From Flavobacteriaceae bacterium (GTDB taxonomy: Bacteria > Bacteroidota > Bacteroidia > Flavobacteriales > Flavobacteriaceae), in NCBI GenBank assembly GCA_025800395.1, contig JAOXRU010000632.1, positions 1 through 36,120 on the forward strand: a DNA stretch of 36,120 bases. Direction: 5' to 3'. Position 1 is the first letter of the stretch; the number at the start of each line of letters is the position of its first letter. A model generated the notes under the pieces. That model saw only the letters and a list, made by a program, of their open reading frames with translations, had not been told where the DNA came from and ran no database searches. Of the stretch, positions 8,297-17,094 are shown one piece after another. The position numbers were made by a program, and so were the translations under genes.

Positions 8297-8914
8297 TTAA
8301 TAATTCTTAGTTTCTGCTTCAGAAATCTTCAAAGGATAAAGCTCTTTAATCGCCTCGATCTTTGGTTTCAGTTTTTCCTTTGTACCCGAATCGGTTCTTG
8401 GATCGGTATATGCACCATACATTTCTGTAAAAGATACTTTATACTTCTTCATCGATTCTCTATCTCTCAAGAAGTTGTAAGCAGCTACCAATTCGTTTTG
8501 AACAGCTACAAACACTCCATATTTGGTCTTACGACTGTTTTTCACAGATATAATCGCTTTATCTGGATTATCCGAGGATAAAGGATCTTTCTTTCCCTGA
8601 CAATAGGTACAGGCTTCGTCTGCTTTTCCACCACCATTATCAATGAAATCTATAGCTGCTTGACGCAAATTTTTGATGTCCATGATTTCCTCACGAACGA
8701 GCAGACGATTGTCCGCCCCTATTTGCACCGCAAACATATTTTTTTCCTTGATAATTACTTCCTGATCCTGTGGAGTTTCATCCCAAGCTGGCAACTTACG
8801 ATCGATACCTGAGTCGGTTTCGATGGTTGTAGTTACCAAGAAGAAAATCAACAACAAGAAAGCAATATCGGCCATGGAACCTGCATTTACTTCAGGTATT
8901 CCTCTTTTTGCCAT
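8297..8914 (-). CDS. exbD: ExbD/TolR-family biopolymer transport protein (first copy)
   Basis: 205-aa protein with a short cytoplasmic start (MAKRGIPEVNAGSMAD), a single membrane segment IAFLLLIFFLVTTTI (about 17-31) and a large periplasmic domain. The aspartate in SMADIAFLL is the proton-pathway residue. A CTYCQGKKD segment (about 102-110) puts two cysteines close together in the periplasmic part, an insertion not seen in the other copy; they may form a disulfide. It is the longer of two ExbD proteins in the operon and lies 21 bp after the small membrane protein gene. It probably assembles with the ExbB at 9371-10132. Confidence 0.9.
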   Translation of the reverse strand: MAKRGIPEVNAGSMADIAFLLLIFFLVTTTIETDSGIDRKLPAWDETPQDQEVIIKEKNMFAVQIGADNRLLVREEIMDIKNLRQAAIDFIDNGGGKADEACTYCQGKKDPLSSDNPDKAIISVKNSRKTKYGVFVAVQNELVAAYNFLRDRESMKKYKVSFTEMYGAYTDPRTDSGTKEKLKPKIEAIKELYPLKISEAETKNY

Positions 8915-8935
8915 ATTCTTTTCTAATTTTAAAAG

Positions 8936-9346
8936 TTATCTTAATATCTTCTTTACACCGAAGAATGCCATCACAGCAAAGGCAGCGATTACCATGAGAT
9001 AGAACATATATAATCCTGTTCCTACCCACTTCGATCCTGACTCACTTATATTAATTTCTTCTCCTTTTATCGCCACTCCTTCTGCCATTGCATAAGACAG
9101 TATTCCAATCACGATAAATACTCCTAAGGAAAACAAGGTCTTTTTTAGTTTCTCTGGAGATTTTACTACGTTAATCAATCCAAACAAGATTGCCAACACT
9201 GCAGTCACTCCTACTAATATCATCCCGATGGTCATCATACCACCTATCGGTCCATTTTCTCCATCTTTCGCAATCAATATCCAGAAAATCGCTCCTACGA
9301 TTCCGATAACTGCTACTACTATGGATAGTATTTTTTGTAAATTCAT
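8936..9346 (-). CDS. Small membrane protein of the ExbB/ExbD operon
   Basis: 136-aa protein with four likely transmembrane segments (about 8-25, 38-62, 72-88 and 112-132) and a short polar loop (GVAIKGEEINISESGSKW). It sits between exbB and exbD with short gaps (24 and 21 bp). A gene like this is found in the same place in many Flavobacteriia. It has no recognised catalytic motif. A structural or assembly role in the ExbB/ExbD complex is an inference from position only. Confidence 0.85.
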   Translation of the reverse strand: MNLQKILSIVVAVIGIVGAIFWILIAKDGENGPIGGMMTIGMILVGVTAVLAILFGLINVVKSPEKLKKTLFSLGVFIVIGILSYAMAEGVAIKGEEINISESGSKWVGTGLYMFYLMVIAAFAVMAFFGVKKILR

Positions 9347-9370
9347 AATTTAACTAAGCTATTTGGTTTA

Positions 9371-10132
9371 CTATTTTTTGTGGCTAGCCAACAAATCAAT
9401 TAATGAGATTGAAGCATCTTCCATATCATTTACAATATTATCGATCTTAGCGATAATGTAGTTGTAAAAGATTTGAAGAATAATCGCTACGATCAAACCA
9501 AATACCGTTGTTAATAATGCTACCTGAATAGATCCTGCAATAAGGGATGCATCCATAGTACCTGCTGCTGCAATTTTTTGGAATGCCATAATCATACCGA
9601 TTACAGTACCCATAAACCCAAGCATAGGCGCAATAGCAATAAACAAAGAAATCCAAGACACGTTTTTCTCTAGTTGTCCCATTTGAACACCACCGTAAGC
9701 TACTACAGCTTTCTCCGCATTCTCCAGACCTTCGTCTGCTCTATCCAATCCTTGATAGAAGATAGATGCTACAGGTCCTTTTGTGTTTCTACATACTTCT
9801 TTTGCAGCTTCTACACCTCCAGAAGACAATGCATCTTCTACGTTATTCAAAAGTTTCTTGGTGTTGGTAGTAGCCATATTCAAGAAAATAATTCTTTCGA
9901 TACAAATTGCAAGTCCCAAAATCAAACACAACAATACAATTCCCATAAACTCAGGCCCACCATTGATGAAGTTGTCTTTCAATACTTGGTGGAAGGATTT
10001 TGAAGGCGCCGCTGCCTCCTCTTGCAATAGCAATGCAGTAGTAGTGATTCCAGCAACAGTTTTCGCATTTGCAGCTACTGTACTTAGTCCCATAACTGTT
10101 AGGACAGAGAATAATCTTTTCATTTCTTTCAA
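9371..10132 (-). CDS. exbB: ExbB/TolQ/MotA-family proton channel protein
   Basis: 253-aa protein. A hydrophobic N-terminal segment (about 7-35) precedes the three-helix core: the first at about 61-81 (FMGIVLLCLILGLAICIERI), then the conserved pair at about 160-182 (SLFIAIAPMLGFMGTVIGMIMAF) and 200-225. The GFMGTVIGM motif is the ExbB/TolQ hallmark. It forms the channel that uses the proton gradient with the two ExbD proteins encoded just downstream. First gene of the operon. The N-terminal extension ahead of the first core helix is usual in Bacteroidota. Confidence 0.92.
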   Translation of the reverse strand: MKEMKRLFSVLTVMGLSTVAANAKTVAGITTTALLLQEEAAAPSKSFHQVLKDNFINGGPEFMGIVLLCLILGLAICIERIIFLNMATTNTKKLLNNVEDALSSGGVEAAKEVCRNTKGPVASIFYQGLDRADEGLENAEKAVVAYGGVQMGQLEKNVSWISLFIAIAPMLGFMGTVIGMIMAFQKIAAAGTMDASLIAGSIQVALLTTVFGLIVAIILQIFYNYIIAKIDNIVNDMEDASISLIDLLASHKK

Positions 10133-10155
10133 ACTTAAATAATTAGTAATAGGGT

Positions 10156-10186
10156 TAAATATATAAAATCTATTTAAAAAACAAAA
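10156..10186 (-). promoter_or_regulatory. Candidate promoter of the exbB operon
   Basis: On the minus strand TTTTG (10182-10186) and TATATTTA (10156-10163) are separated by 18 bp, close to the Bacteroidota consensus TTTG-N19-TAnnTTTG, and lie about 25-50 bp upstream of the exbB start codon, just behind the tRNA-Ser gene. Confidence 0.4.
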
Positions 10187-10195
10187 CTAAAACAG

Positions 10196-10283
10196 CAGAG
10201 AGGAAGGGATTCGAACCCTCGATACGGTTTTGCCGTATACACACTTTCCAGGCGTGCGCCTTCGACCACTCGGCCACCTCTCT
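10196..10283 (-). tRNA. tRNA-Ser (anticodon GGA)
   Basis: 88-nt tRNA. The acceptor arm AGAGAGG/CCTCTCT pairs over 7 bp and the discriminator is G, as in serine tRNAs. The anticodon loop CTGGAAA gives anticodon GGA. A long variable arm (TATACGG.../CCGTATC) marks a class II tRNA, and the T-loop is GGTTCGAATCC. The 3' CCA is not encoded. It lies between the asparaginase gene and exbB, transcribed in the same direction. Confidence 0.95.
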
Positions 10284-10347
10284 GAATAAAGGTTTGCGTG
10301 CCCAAATAACAAAAAAAAAACAAGTTTCTAAAATAATTTGGGTTATT

Positions 10348-11373
10348 TTATTGTATTTCTCCGCGCAACGGCACCTCAAACCATGCTTTAAATCGTTTGA
10401 AATCGAGATCCAACCCCAACAAATACATTGCTTTAGCCAAAGCGGCCTCGGTAGTAATGTCTTTTCCACTTATAAGTTGCATTTCTTGTAGTTGGGTGCT
10501 ATTTTTATATCGGCCCATTACCACACTGCCTCCAGAGCACTGGGTTACATTCACAATATGTAGGCCTCTTTCTACAGCACTAGACAATGTTTTTAAAAAC
10601 CAAGGGGTCGTTGGTGCATTTCCAGCTCCATAGGTTTCCAATACCACCACTCGCAATTTTGGATCAGACATCATATGTTGAAAACTACTCGCACACATGC
10701 CAGGAAACAACTTCACCAATCCTACTGCCTCCACCATATCGTAATGAACTACCAATGGCGCATTGGCTATCGGACGCAACAAACGTGACCGATCCACTTT
10801 TAGATGCACTCCCGATTCGGCTAAAGGGGGATAGTTAAAAGACTCGAATGCCTCAAAATGCTCCGCATTTATTTTGGTGGTGCGATTGGCTCGGTACAAT
10901 TTATATTCAAAATACAAACACACTTCTTGCACTACTGCTTGTCCTTGTTCTTGCAAAGAGGCTATTTGTACTGCGGTAATAAGGTTTTCTTTGGCATCGG
11001 TGCGCAAGTCTCCTATCGGTAGTTGCGAACCAGTAAAAACCACAGGTTTCGATAAATTCTCCAACATAAAACTCAATGCCGAGGCGGTGTAACTCATGGT
11101 GTCACTTCCGTGCAATACCACAAAGCCGTCAAATTCCTCATATCTTGTTTCTATAATCTTGGCTATACGCTGCCAATGCAACACATTCATATCCGATGAA
11201 TCCAAAGGCTCTTCAAATGCCTCATTGCACACCTCACAATCGAGCTGATACAATTCGGGTATACGCTCCAACAACTGATCGAAATCGAAAGCTCGCAATG
11301 CTCCCGTCTTATAATCTTTGACCATCCCTATGGTTCCCCCAGTGTAGATCAACAAAATTTTTGTTTTTTGCAT
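10348..11373 (-). CDS. ansA: Type I (cytosolic) L-asparaginase
   Basis: 341-aa asparaginase/glutaminase-family protein hydrolysing asparagine to aspartate and ammonia. The first catalytic motif is YTGGTIGMV with Thr14, and the second is LHGSDTM with Asp91 and Thr92. No signal peptide is present, so it is the cytoplasmic, type I form, and the length is normal. The TatD-family gene ends 5 bp upstream, so the two are probably transcribed together, as in many Flavobacteriia. Confidence 0.92.
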   Translation of the reverse strand: MQKTKILLIYTGGTIGMVKDYKTGALRAFDFDQLLERIPELYQLDCEVCNEAFEEPLDSSDMNVLHWQRIAKIIETRYEEFDGFVVLHGSDTMSYTASALSFMLENLSKPVVFTGSQLPIGDLRTDAKENLITAVQIASLQEQGQAVVQEVCLYFEYKLYRANRTTKINAEHFEAFESFNYPPLAESGVHLKVDRSRLLRPIANAPLVVHYDMVEAVGLVKLFPGMCASSFQHMMSDPKLRVVVLETYGAGNAPTTPWFLKTLSSAVERGLHIVNVTQCSGGSVVMGRYKNSTQLQEMQLISGKDITTEAALAKAMYLLGLDLDFKRFKAWFEVPLRGEIQ

Positions 11374-11378
11374 AGATT

Positions 11379-12149
11379 TTAGATTTTAAATACTTGAACA
11401 GAATTGGCTGTGGTTATCTCTGCTATTTCTCCTGGAGTACAATCATATATACTGGCTAGTTTTTCCAATACCTGTATCAGATACATACTTTCGTTGCGCT
11501 TGCCCCTGTATGGTGTGGGTGATAAATAAGGCGCATCCGTTTCTACCACGATATGTTCGAGATCGATATCGGAAAGAAACCGGTCTATCTTGCCATTTTT
11601 AAAAGTCACCACCCCTCCTATTCCGAGTTTCAAATTATAGGAAATGGCACGCATCGCTTGGTCTTTATCCCCTGTAAAACAATGAAACACTCCATGCAAA
11701 GACTCCCCTTTATGGGCTTCCAAAACTTCAAACACTTCTTCAAAGGCATCTCTACAATGAATCGCAATGGGCAAGTTGTATTGTTTTGCCAATTCGATCT
11801 GCCTTCCAAATGCCTCTTGCTGCAATGCCAAGGTAGATTTATCCCAATAAAGATCTACACCTATTTCGCCTACCGCCCAGTATTTGCGAGCAGCCAATTG
11901 GGCTTCTACATGAGAAATTTCCTTGGCACAGGTCTCTGGCTTTACATGGGTGGGATGCAAGCCCATCATCAAAAACATATTCTCGGGATAGGCAGCCTCC
12001 AAATCGTGCATGGCTTGGGTATAATTGCTATCTATAGCTGGTATAAAAAACCGTTCTACGCCTGCTTGCATCGCTCTAGCCACCATAGCGTCTCTGTCTT
12101 CATCAAAAGCCTCACTATACAAATGGGCATGGGTATCTGTGATTATCAT
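11379..12149 (-). CDS. TatD-family metal-dependent deoxyribonuclease/hydrolase
   Basis: 256-aa TIM-barrel hydrolase. The first metal site is TDTHAHLY with His7 and His9. The GEIGVDLYWDKS segment (about 94-105) carries the Glu, IHCRDAFEE (about 129-137) and HCFTGD (about 155-160) carry His, and VVETDAPYLSPTPYRGKRNE (about 202-221) is the family signature. TatD proteins are 3'-5' exonucleases/DNases linked to DNA repair and quality control. Complete and of normal length. It heads a two-gene operon with ansA. Confidence 0.92.
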   Translation of the reverse strand: MIITDTHAHLYSEAFDEDRDAMVARAMQAGVERFFIPAIDSNYTQAMHDLEAAYPENMFLMMGLHPTHVKPETCAKEISHVEAQLAARKYWAVGEIGVDLYWDKSTLALQQEAFGRQIELAKQYNLPIAIHCRDAFEEVFEVLEAHKGESLHGVFHCFTGDKDQAMRAISYNLKLGIGGVVTFKNGKIDRFLSDIDLEHIVVETDAPYLSPTPYRGKRNESMYLIQVLEKLASIYDCTPGEIAEITTANSVQVFKI

Positions 12150-12268
12150 ACGACAAAAATAGAATAAGTCTTCATTTTTACAAAAGTCGTGGCTTTACCT
12201 TCTATAGTCCTATTACTCCCAAGGAGTGCTTGCTTTTTGACCATATTTAATTGCGCATAAGGCTTCTT

Positions 12269-12293
12269 TAAAAATAAATTAACGTGAGTTCGA
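12269..12293 (-). repeat. Orphan end of the outer miniature element
   Basis: The 19-bp sequence TATATCGAACTCACGTTAA, with a few more matching bases, recurs here inverted relative to 121-140. A shared TAAGGCTTCT lies close to both copies. It is in the gap between the TatD gene and the retropepsin gene and looks like a solo end left by an element. Confidence 0.5.
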
Positions 12294-12366
12294 TATAAAT
12301 TATATCCCAATCACTTTATCTACTATATGAAGTAATTCTTAAATTTGCTCTAGACAAAAAAACAAT

Positions 12367-12807
12367 ATGAAAAAACTTGCAGGCCTACTCAAAGCAAAAA
12401 ACTACAAAAAAATTCCTTTGGTATTTAGCAAAGCCAAACACCTAGAAGCAGAACTGCTTCTCAATGGTGTTCCGGCTACTTTTATTGTAGACACAGGGGC
12501 TTCAAACACTTGCATTGGAACAAACCAATTGGAGAAGTTTAAAATAACAGCCGAAAACAGCGACGTAAAAGCTGCTGGTGCTGGCGCCATAGACATGGAC
12601 ACCCAACTCTCTAAAAACAACAAAATACAAATTGGCAAACTAAAGATCAAAAGAGTCAATTTGGTGATTTTTGAGCTCGATAATGTCAATCAGGCTCTAG
12701 GTCAGCATGGTATCAAACCAGTAGACGGAATCTTGGGAGCGGACATATTGGAAAACTACCACGCTATTATAGACTACAAAAAAATGGTGTTATACCTCAA
12801 AAAATAA
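12367..12807 (+). CDS. Retropepsin-like aspartic protease (clan AA)
   Basis: 146-aa protein with a single aspartic protease motif, FIVDTGASN, catalytic Asp42, and a C-terminal GILGADILENYHAIIDYKKMVLYL typical of single-domain retropepsin-like proteases, which act as homodimers. There is no signal peptide, so it is probably cytoplasmic. Such small proteases are common in Bacteroidota; their substrates are mostly unknown. The gene stands alone, with a peroxidase gene on the same strand 112 bp downstream. Confidence 0.85.
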   Translation: MKKLAGLLKAKNYKKIPLVFSKAKHLEAELLLNGVPATFIVDTGASNTCIGTNQLEKFKITAENSDVKAAGAGAIDMDTQLSKNNKIQIGKLKIKRVNLVIFELDNVNQALGQHGIKPVDGILGADILENYHAIIDYKKMVLYLKK

Positions 12808-12853
12808 CACTTCCCCAACGATAATTGCGTTTAGTCGATTTTTTTCCTGAACC

Positions 12854-12867
12854 TTACATGCATGTAA
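12854..12867. promoter_or_regulatory. Perfect 14-bp palindrome upstream of the peroxidase gene
   Basis: TTACATGCATGTAA is a perfect palindrome followed by a run of A, 52 bp before the peroxidase start codon and 47 bp after the protease stop. It could be an operator. The loop-less palindrome is less like a terminator. Confidence 0.3.
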
Positions 12868-12919
12868 AAAAAATACAAGAATCTTGCAACCGAATTTCTT
12901 AACGGCAAAAATCAAGTGA

Positions 12920-14257
12920 ATGAGATCAACTGTACTAAGCAGCCTAACTATATTACTCTTATTGAGTAGTTGTAGCACCGAATCCCCCGAGAATTATTTT
13001 AGCACAGAAGACATTGTACTGCAATTTCAACTCAAAACAGTTGGAGGAGACATCTCATACTTTAAACTACCAGACCCTACCGATTACCAAATGATTCCTC
13101 AGGACCCAAACAACCCGCTGACGGTGGATAAGGTGGCATTGGGAAAAATGTTGTTTCACGAAACCTTCATAGCCCAAAACCCAGAAGACGAAAGCAGCAT
13201 GGAGACTTATAGCTGCGCTAGCTGCCATCATGCGGCTGCCGGTTTTCAAAGTGGATTGCGACAAGGTATAGGCGAAGGCGGCATTGGCTTTGGGACAGCA
13301 GGAGAAGGCAGAACCAAAAATCCAATTTACACGGTAGACATGTTGGATGTACAGCCTATCAAATCCCCTTCTACCCTAAACGTGGCTTTTCAAAAAGTCA
13401 TGCTTTGGAACGGACAATTTGGCGCCACGGCCGAAAATATCGGAACCGAAGCACAATGGACAACTGGCACCCCCAAAGCCAAAAACCATTTAGGTTTTGA
13501 AGGACCAGAAACCCAAGCCATAGCCGGGTTAGAGGTGCATCGCCTACAAATAAGCAAAACCATATTGGAAGACGGAAAATGCCTAGAACTATTTGACAAA
13601 GCATTTGCCGATATCCCAGAAGCATCTCGATACACCAACATCAACGCGGGACTAGCCATAGCAGCCTACGAACGCACCCTATTACCTACCCAAGCGCCTT
13701 TTCAAAAATGGCTTCGAGGAGATACAAAAGCCATGACCGAACAACAAAAACAAGGCGCCATACTCTTTTTTGGGAAAGCAAAATGCTACGAATGCCATAG
13801 TGGCCCAGCACTAAACGACACCAAGTTCCACGCGATAGGCATGGACGATCTGGTAGGTGCAGACATACACGGCAGATTGGACGGAGCCATAGAAAAAGGT
13901 CGTGGTGGCTTTACCAAAAACCCAGAAGACAACTACAAATTCAAAACACCACAACTATACAATCTAAAAGAAGCGAGATTCTACGGACACGGTGCTAGCT
14001 TCACCGACCTAAGGGCGGTAATGGTATACAAAAATCAGGCCCAAGCAGAAAATTCCAAAGTACCAGCCAACCAATTATCTGAGATGTTTGACCCACTTGA
14101 ACTTACCGAAGAAGAAATAGATCTGCTCACCATTTTTGTGAAAGACGGTCTCAACGATGGCAATTTGCAGCGATACACACCACAAGCATTGCCCTCGGGT
14201 AATTGTTTCCCTAATGCGGATCCGCTCTCCAAGTCCGATATGGGTTGTAACAACTAA
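12920..14257 (+). CDS. Di-haem cytochrome c peroxidase-family lipoprotein
   Basis: 445-aa protein. The lipoprotein signal ends in LLSSC with Cys18, so it is anchored to a membrane on the periplasmic side. Two haem c sites are visible, CASCHH (Cys99-Cys102-His103) and CYECH (about residues 290-294), in the two-domain layout of bacterial di-haem peroxidases (CcpA/MauG family). Such enzymes reduce hydrogen peroxide with electrons from cytochromes; MauG-like members oxidise other proteins instead. Full length for the family. Close neighbours give no substrate clue. Confidence 0.9.
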   Translation: MRSTVLSSLTILLLLSSCSTESPENYFSTEDIVLQFQLKTVGGDISYFKLPDPTDYQMIPQDPNNPLTVDKVALGKMLFHETFIAQNPEDESSMETYSCASCHHAAAGFQSGLRQGIGEGGIGFGTAGEGRTKNPIYTVDMLDVQPIKSPSTLNVAFQKVMLWNGQFGATAENIGTEAQWTTGTPKAKNHLGFEGPETQAIAGLEVHRLQISKTILEDGKCLELFDKAFADIPEASRYTNINAGLAIAAYERTLLPTQAPFQKWLRGDTKAMTEQQKQGAILFFGKAKCYECHSGPALNDTKFHAIGMDDLVGADIHGRLDGAIEKGRGGFTKNPEDNYKFKTPQLYNLKEARFYGHGASFTDLRAVMVYKNQAQAENSKVPANQLSEMFDPLELTEEEIDLLTIFVKDGLNDGNLQRYTPQALPSGNCFPNADPLSKSDMGCNN

Positions 14258-14287
14258 AGGCCATATCTACAGCAATACAGAAAACAA

Positions 14288-14330
14288 AAAAATGCGAACC
14301 AAAAGCTTGTTCTTGGTTCGCATTTTTGTA
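14288..14330. terminator. Terminator after the peroxidase gene
   Basis: AAATGCGAACCAA and TTGGTTCGCATTT form a long perfect stem with A and T tracts outside, about 30 bp beyond the peroxidase stop codon. Confidence 0.85.
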
Positions 14331-14398
14331 TACGAAAGCCTTCTCATTAACCAAAGTGCTTCTTGTTGGAACATCCCTGTTTTGTGAAGGAGAAGACA

Positions 14399-14497
14399 AT
14401 GGATTTCCATACCTGGTACTGGATAGGAATTGGACTCTTTCTCCTGTATTTGATCCTGCGTTTATTTAAAAGAGGATCTGGCAAGTGCCTTTATTAA
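14399..14497 (+). CDS. Possible 32-aa single-span membrane protein
   Basis: An ATG preceded by GAAGGAGA opens a 32-codon frame: a tryptophan-rich start (MDFHTWYW), a hydrophobic span (IGIGLFLLYLILRLF) and a basic tail (KRGSGKCLY). The ribosome-binding site and the membrane-protein character argue for a real small gene. Its last 36 bp overlap the end of the gene on the other strand, and no homologue is recognised. It could also be chance. Confidence 0.35.
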   Translation: MDFHTWYWIGIGLFLLYLILRLFKRGSGKCLY

Positions 14498-15436
14498 ATG
14501 ACTATAAGCAAACCAAACATAGCCATCGAGATGGATGTTTTGTTGCAATGCTTTAGATTGGGATTGGAAGCCCCCTCTTTTTTTTACATAATGGGCGTAA
14601 ATACCATGCACTGCGGTAGCATCTTTTTGTACCCATGAGCCAGAAAACACAGGTTCTGCACTAAATATAGGAGCTATAACGGTTTTCTCTTTTCCCAAAA
14701 GTCGCAAACGCTCCTTGTTTACCGAATAGATGCTTTTTCGCCCAAGATAGTCCTTTCGTATATAATTGTGCACCAAAATGCGATCGCAATATTGGTTGAG
14801 CAGTTTTGCTTCTTCTTCATTTACCTTGCCTATGTACACCTCTAGAGGTATCCCTTCTTGTTTACCATATGCCGACAACAACTTCAATTGCTCTTTATAA
14901 AAAGTAAAAGCACCTTTTCTATTACATTCCAGCCCATTGGGTATCAAATAGCTTTTACAAAGTTCTCCTAAATGATCCCCTGCAAAACAATGTTCGTTCT
15001 TTAGTGCCACTTCCTTTGCAGAAACCACACAAGTATTCCAATATTCAAACTCTAGATTGAATATATCGAAACAGGCCTCTTTTTGTGTTTTAAACCTTTT
15101 TTGATATGCAATAATAGATCGAAAACCAGCATAAGATTCTCCTGTGGCTGCTATTTGTTTTATACCATAGTGTATTCTTGCTTTTTTTATAAAATCCGCC
15201 AATTGATCGGCCTTATTGTTGTTTGGAAAATTGGGTTGTTCCCTTTCTATTTTATACAAATCGTATAGCAACAGATAATTGAATTGCTGTTGCTGACTAA
15301 AGGCCAACAAACGGTTTTCCTTCTCTGCATTTCCCAAAATGGCATCAAAACCATCTACATACAAACCCCGCATCTGTTGCCCTATAGCAGTCTGTACAAG
15401 AAACCATATACAAATTGCAGTTACCCAATTATTCAT
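14462..15436 (-). CDS. Secreted protein of unknown function
   Basis: 324-aa protein with a signal peptide (about 1-19, ending IGQQ). I do not recognise the family. After the signal comes MRGLYVDGFDAILG, then alternating hydrophobic strands and helices (FNYLLLYDLY, IKQIAATGE, PLEVYIGKVNEEE, DRILVHNYI, KTVIAPIFSAEP, HLDGYVWFAYSHL), which read like a TIM-barrel, perhaps glycoside-hydrolase-like. No catalytic motif can be named. Cysteines are present in the middle (about 120-180). It stands alone between two terminator-bearing gaps. Confidence 0.75.
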   Translation of the reverse strand: MNNWVTAICIWFLVQTAIGQQMRGLYVDGFDAILGNAEKENRLLAFSQQQQFNYLLLYDLYKIEREQPNFPNNNKADQLADFIKKARIHYGIKQIAATGESYAGFRSIIAYQKRFKTQKEACFDIFNLEFEYWNTCVVSAKEVALKNEHCFAGDHLGELCKSYLIPNGLECNRKGAFTFYKEQLKLLSAYGKQEGIPLEVYIGKVNEEEAKLLNQYCDRILVHNYIRKDYLGRKSIYSVNKERLRLLGKEKTVIAPIFSAEPVFSGSWVQKDATAVHGIYAHYVKKRGGFQSQSKALQQNIHLDGYVWFAYSHLIKALARSSFK

Positions 15437-15848
15437 TTCCTATTTTTTTGCTCATAAAATTAAACAAAAATGAAGACAAAAGCGAAGGAGGACAAGTTCC
15501 CATTGTGCTATAGTGGCTGTTTAAGAAACCTTATCATTCCTATGAAAAATGCGAGTTATGCGTGAGGGGGCGCAGTGGTAGCTTGTAGTCTAGCGTCCTT
15601 AGCGGCGCTTGCAGGCGGAGGCGACCTTGGAAGCCCCCGTACTGCAATAGCAAAGCTTGGGTGCTAGGCTACAACTACAAACGGAGCACCCGATCCTCCT
15701 ACGCTAAAGCAACGGAGGACAGGCTCCTCCTACTTTGCTAAAGCCTCTTAGAACAGGCTCCTCATCTTGGGCTAAAGCGGAGGAGAGACACGCCCAAATA
15801 AAAAAGCCACCCAAAAAGGATGGCTTTATATACTAGGTTTGTTACTTT
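15437..15848. other. GC-rich structured intergenic region
   Basis: About 400 bp without a convincing ORF. From about 15548 to 15800 the sequence is much more GC-rich than its surroundings and full of short inverted repeats: GGAGGA...TCCTCC (about 15713-15730), repeated 'aggctcctc...gctaaagc' blocks (about 15720-15778), and 'gcggcgcttgcaggcgg' near 15602. This is the look of a mobile intergenic repeat or a degraded RNA gene. No tRNA or rRNA fold is recognisable. Confidence 0.4.
15808..15838 (-). terminator. Terminator of the odhA-odhB operon
   Basis: AGCCACCC and GGATGGCT pair with one mismatch around a short A loop, with A and T tracts outside, directly after the odhB stop codon on the minus strand. 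Confidence 0.6.
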
Positions 15849-17060
15849 TTAAAGTTCTAAGGCTTTCTTTGGATCGTTATCCATCAGCAATTCTGTCGGG
15901 TTCTCTAGAGCTTCTTTTACTGCTACTAGGAATCCTACGGACTCTTTTCCGTCTATAATACGGTGATCGTAACTGAGGGCCACATACATGATAGGACGAA
16001 TTTCCACTTTGCCATCTACAGCTACTGGGCGTTCTACGATATTGTGCATGCCGAGGATACCGGACTGCGGCGGGTTGATAATAGGTGTAGACAACATAGA
16101 GCCAAATACGCCACCGTTGGAAATGGTGAAGGTTCCTCCTGTCATTTCATCTACGGTGATTTGTCCATCGCGTGCACGGATAGCCAAACGCTTAATCTCG
16201 GATTCTACACCTCTAAAGCTTAGGTTTTCTGCATTGCGCATCACTGGAACCATGAGTCCTTTTGGGCCAGAAACTGCCACAGAGATATCGCAGAAATCGT
16301 AGCTCACCATCTCTTTTCCGTCTATCATAGAGTTTACTGCTGGATAGAGTTCTAATGCTCGGGTAACGGCCTTGGTGAAGAAGGACATAAACCCTAGACT
16401 TACGCCATGCTTGGCTTTGAAGTCTTCTTTGTATTGCTTGCGCAAAGCAAAAATTGGCGACATATCTACCTCGTTAAAAGTAGTAAGCATAGCCGTTTCG
16501 TTTTTGGCAGACACCAAACGCTCTGCTACTTTGCGACGCAACATAGAGAGTTTGCTACGCGAACTACCTCTACTGCCTGTACCTGGGGTTCCCATAGAAG
16601 GCATGGCCTTTACCGCATCTTCTTTGGTAACTCGTCCATCTTTGCCGGTACCTTGTATTGTTTTTGGATCGATATTTTTCTCTGCCAAAATCTTTTTAGC
16701 AGCCGGACTAGCAGTTCCTGTTGCGTAGGTAGCTGCAGCCTCTTGCTTTGGTGCTTCTTGTTTTGGTGCTTCTTGTTTCTTCTCTTCTTTAGCCACTGGA
16801 GCAGCATCTCCATCTGGCTTGGCTGCAGCGGTATCGATAAGACATACCACCTGACCCACTGCCACGGCATCTCCTTCTTCCGCTTTTAGCGTAATCACCC
16901 CACTGACTTCTGCTGGCAATTCCAAAGTAGCTTTATCCGAATCTACTTCGGCTATAGCCTGATCTTTTTCAACATAATCGCCATCTTCCACCAACCATTC
17001 TGCGATCTCTACTTCTGTTATAGACTCTCCCGGAGATGGGACTTTCATTTCTAAAATCAT
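15849..17060 (-). CDS. odhB: 2-oxoglutarate dehydrogenase E2 (dihydrolipoyllysine succinyltransferase)
   Basis: 403-aa E2 of the 2-oxoglutarate dehydrogenase complex, transferring succinyl groups from E1 to CoA in the TCA cycle. It has one N-terminal lipoyl domain with lipoyl Lys43 ([12 protein letters not shown]), an Ala/Pro/Lys/Glu-rich linker containing repeated KQEAP units (about 90-110), the peripheral E3-binding domain ([31 protein letters not shown], about 118-148) and the acyltransferase domain with SYDHRIIDG (His366, Asp370). It is 34 bp after odhA and clearly co-transcribed. E3 is not in the window. Confidence 0.96.
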   Translation of the reverse strand: MILEMKVPSPGESITEVEIAEWLVEDGDYVEKDQAIAEVDSDKATLELPAEVSGVITLKAEEGDAVAVGQVVCLIDTAAAKPDGDAAPVAKEEKKQEAPKQEAPKQEAAATYATGTASPAAKKILAEKNIDPKTIQGTGKDGRVTKEDAVKAMPSMGTPGTGSRGSSRSKLSMLRRKVAERLVSAKNETAMLTTFNEVDMSPIFALRKQYKEDFKAKHGVSLGFMSFFTKAVTRALELYPAVNSMIDGKEMVSYDFCDISVAVSGPKGLMVPVMRNAENLSFRGVESEIKRLAIRARDGQITVDEMTGGTFTISNGGVFGSMLSTPIINPPQSGILGMHNIVERPVAVDGKVEIRPIMYVALSYDHRIIDGKESVGFLVAVKEALENPTELLMDNDPKKALEL

Positions 17061-17094
17061 GGTCGTACTATTATTTATTTCTAAACTGGTTTTT

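Noticed and set aside
15548..15700. tRNA or rRNA fragment in the GC-rich gap
   Set aside because: No T-loop, anticodon arm or rRNA signature could be found in either orientation.
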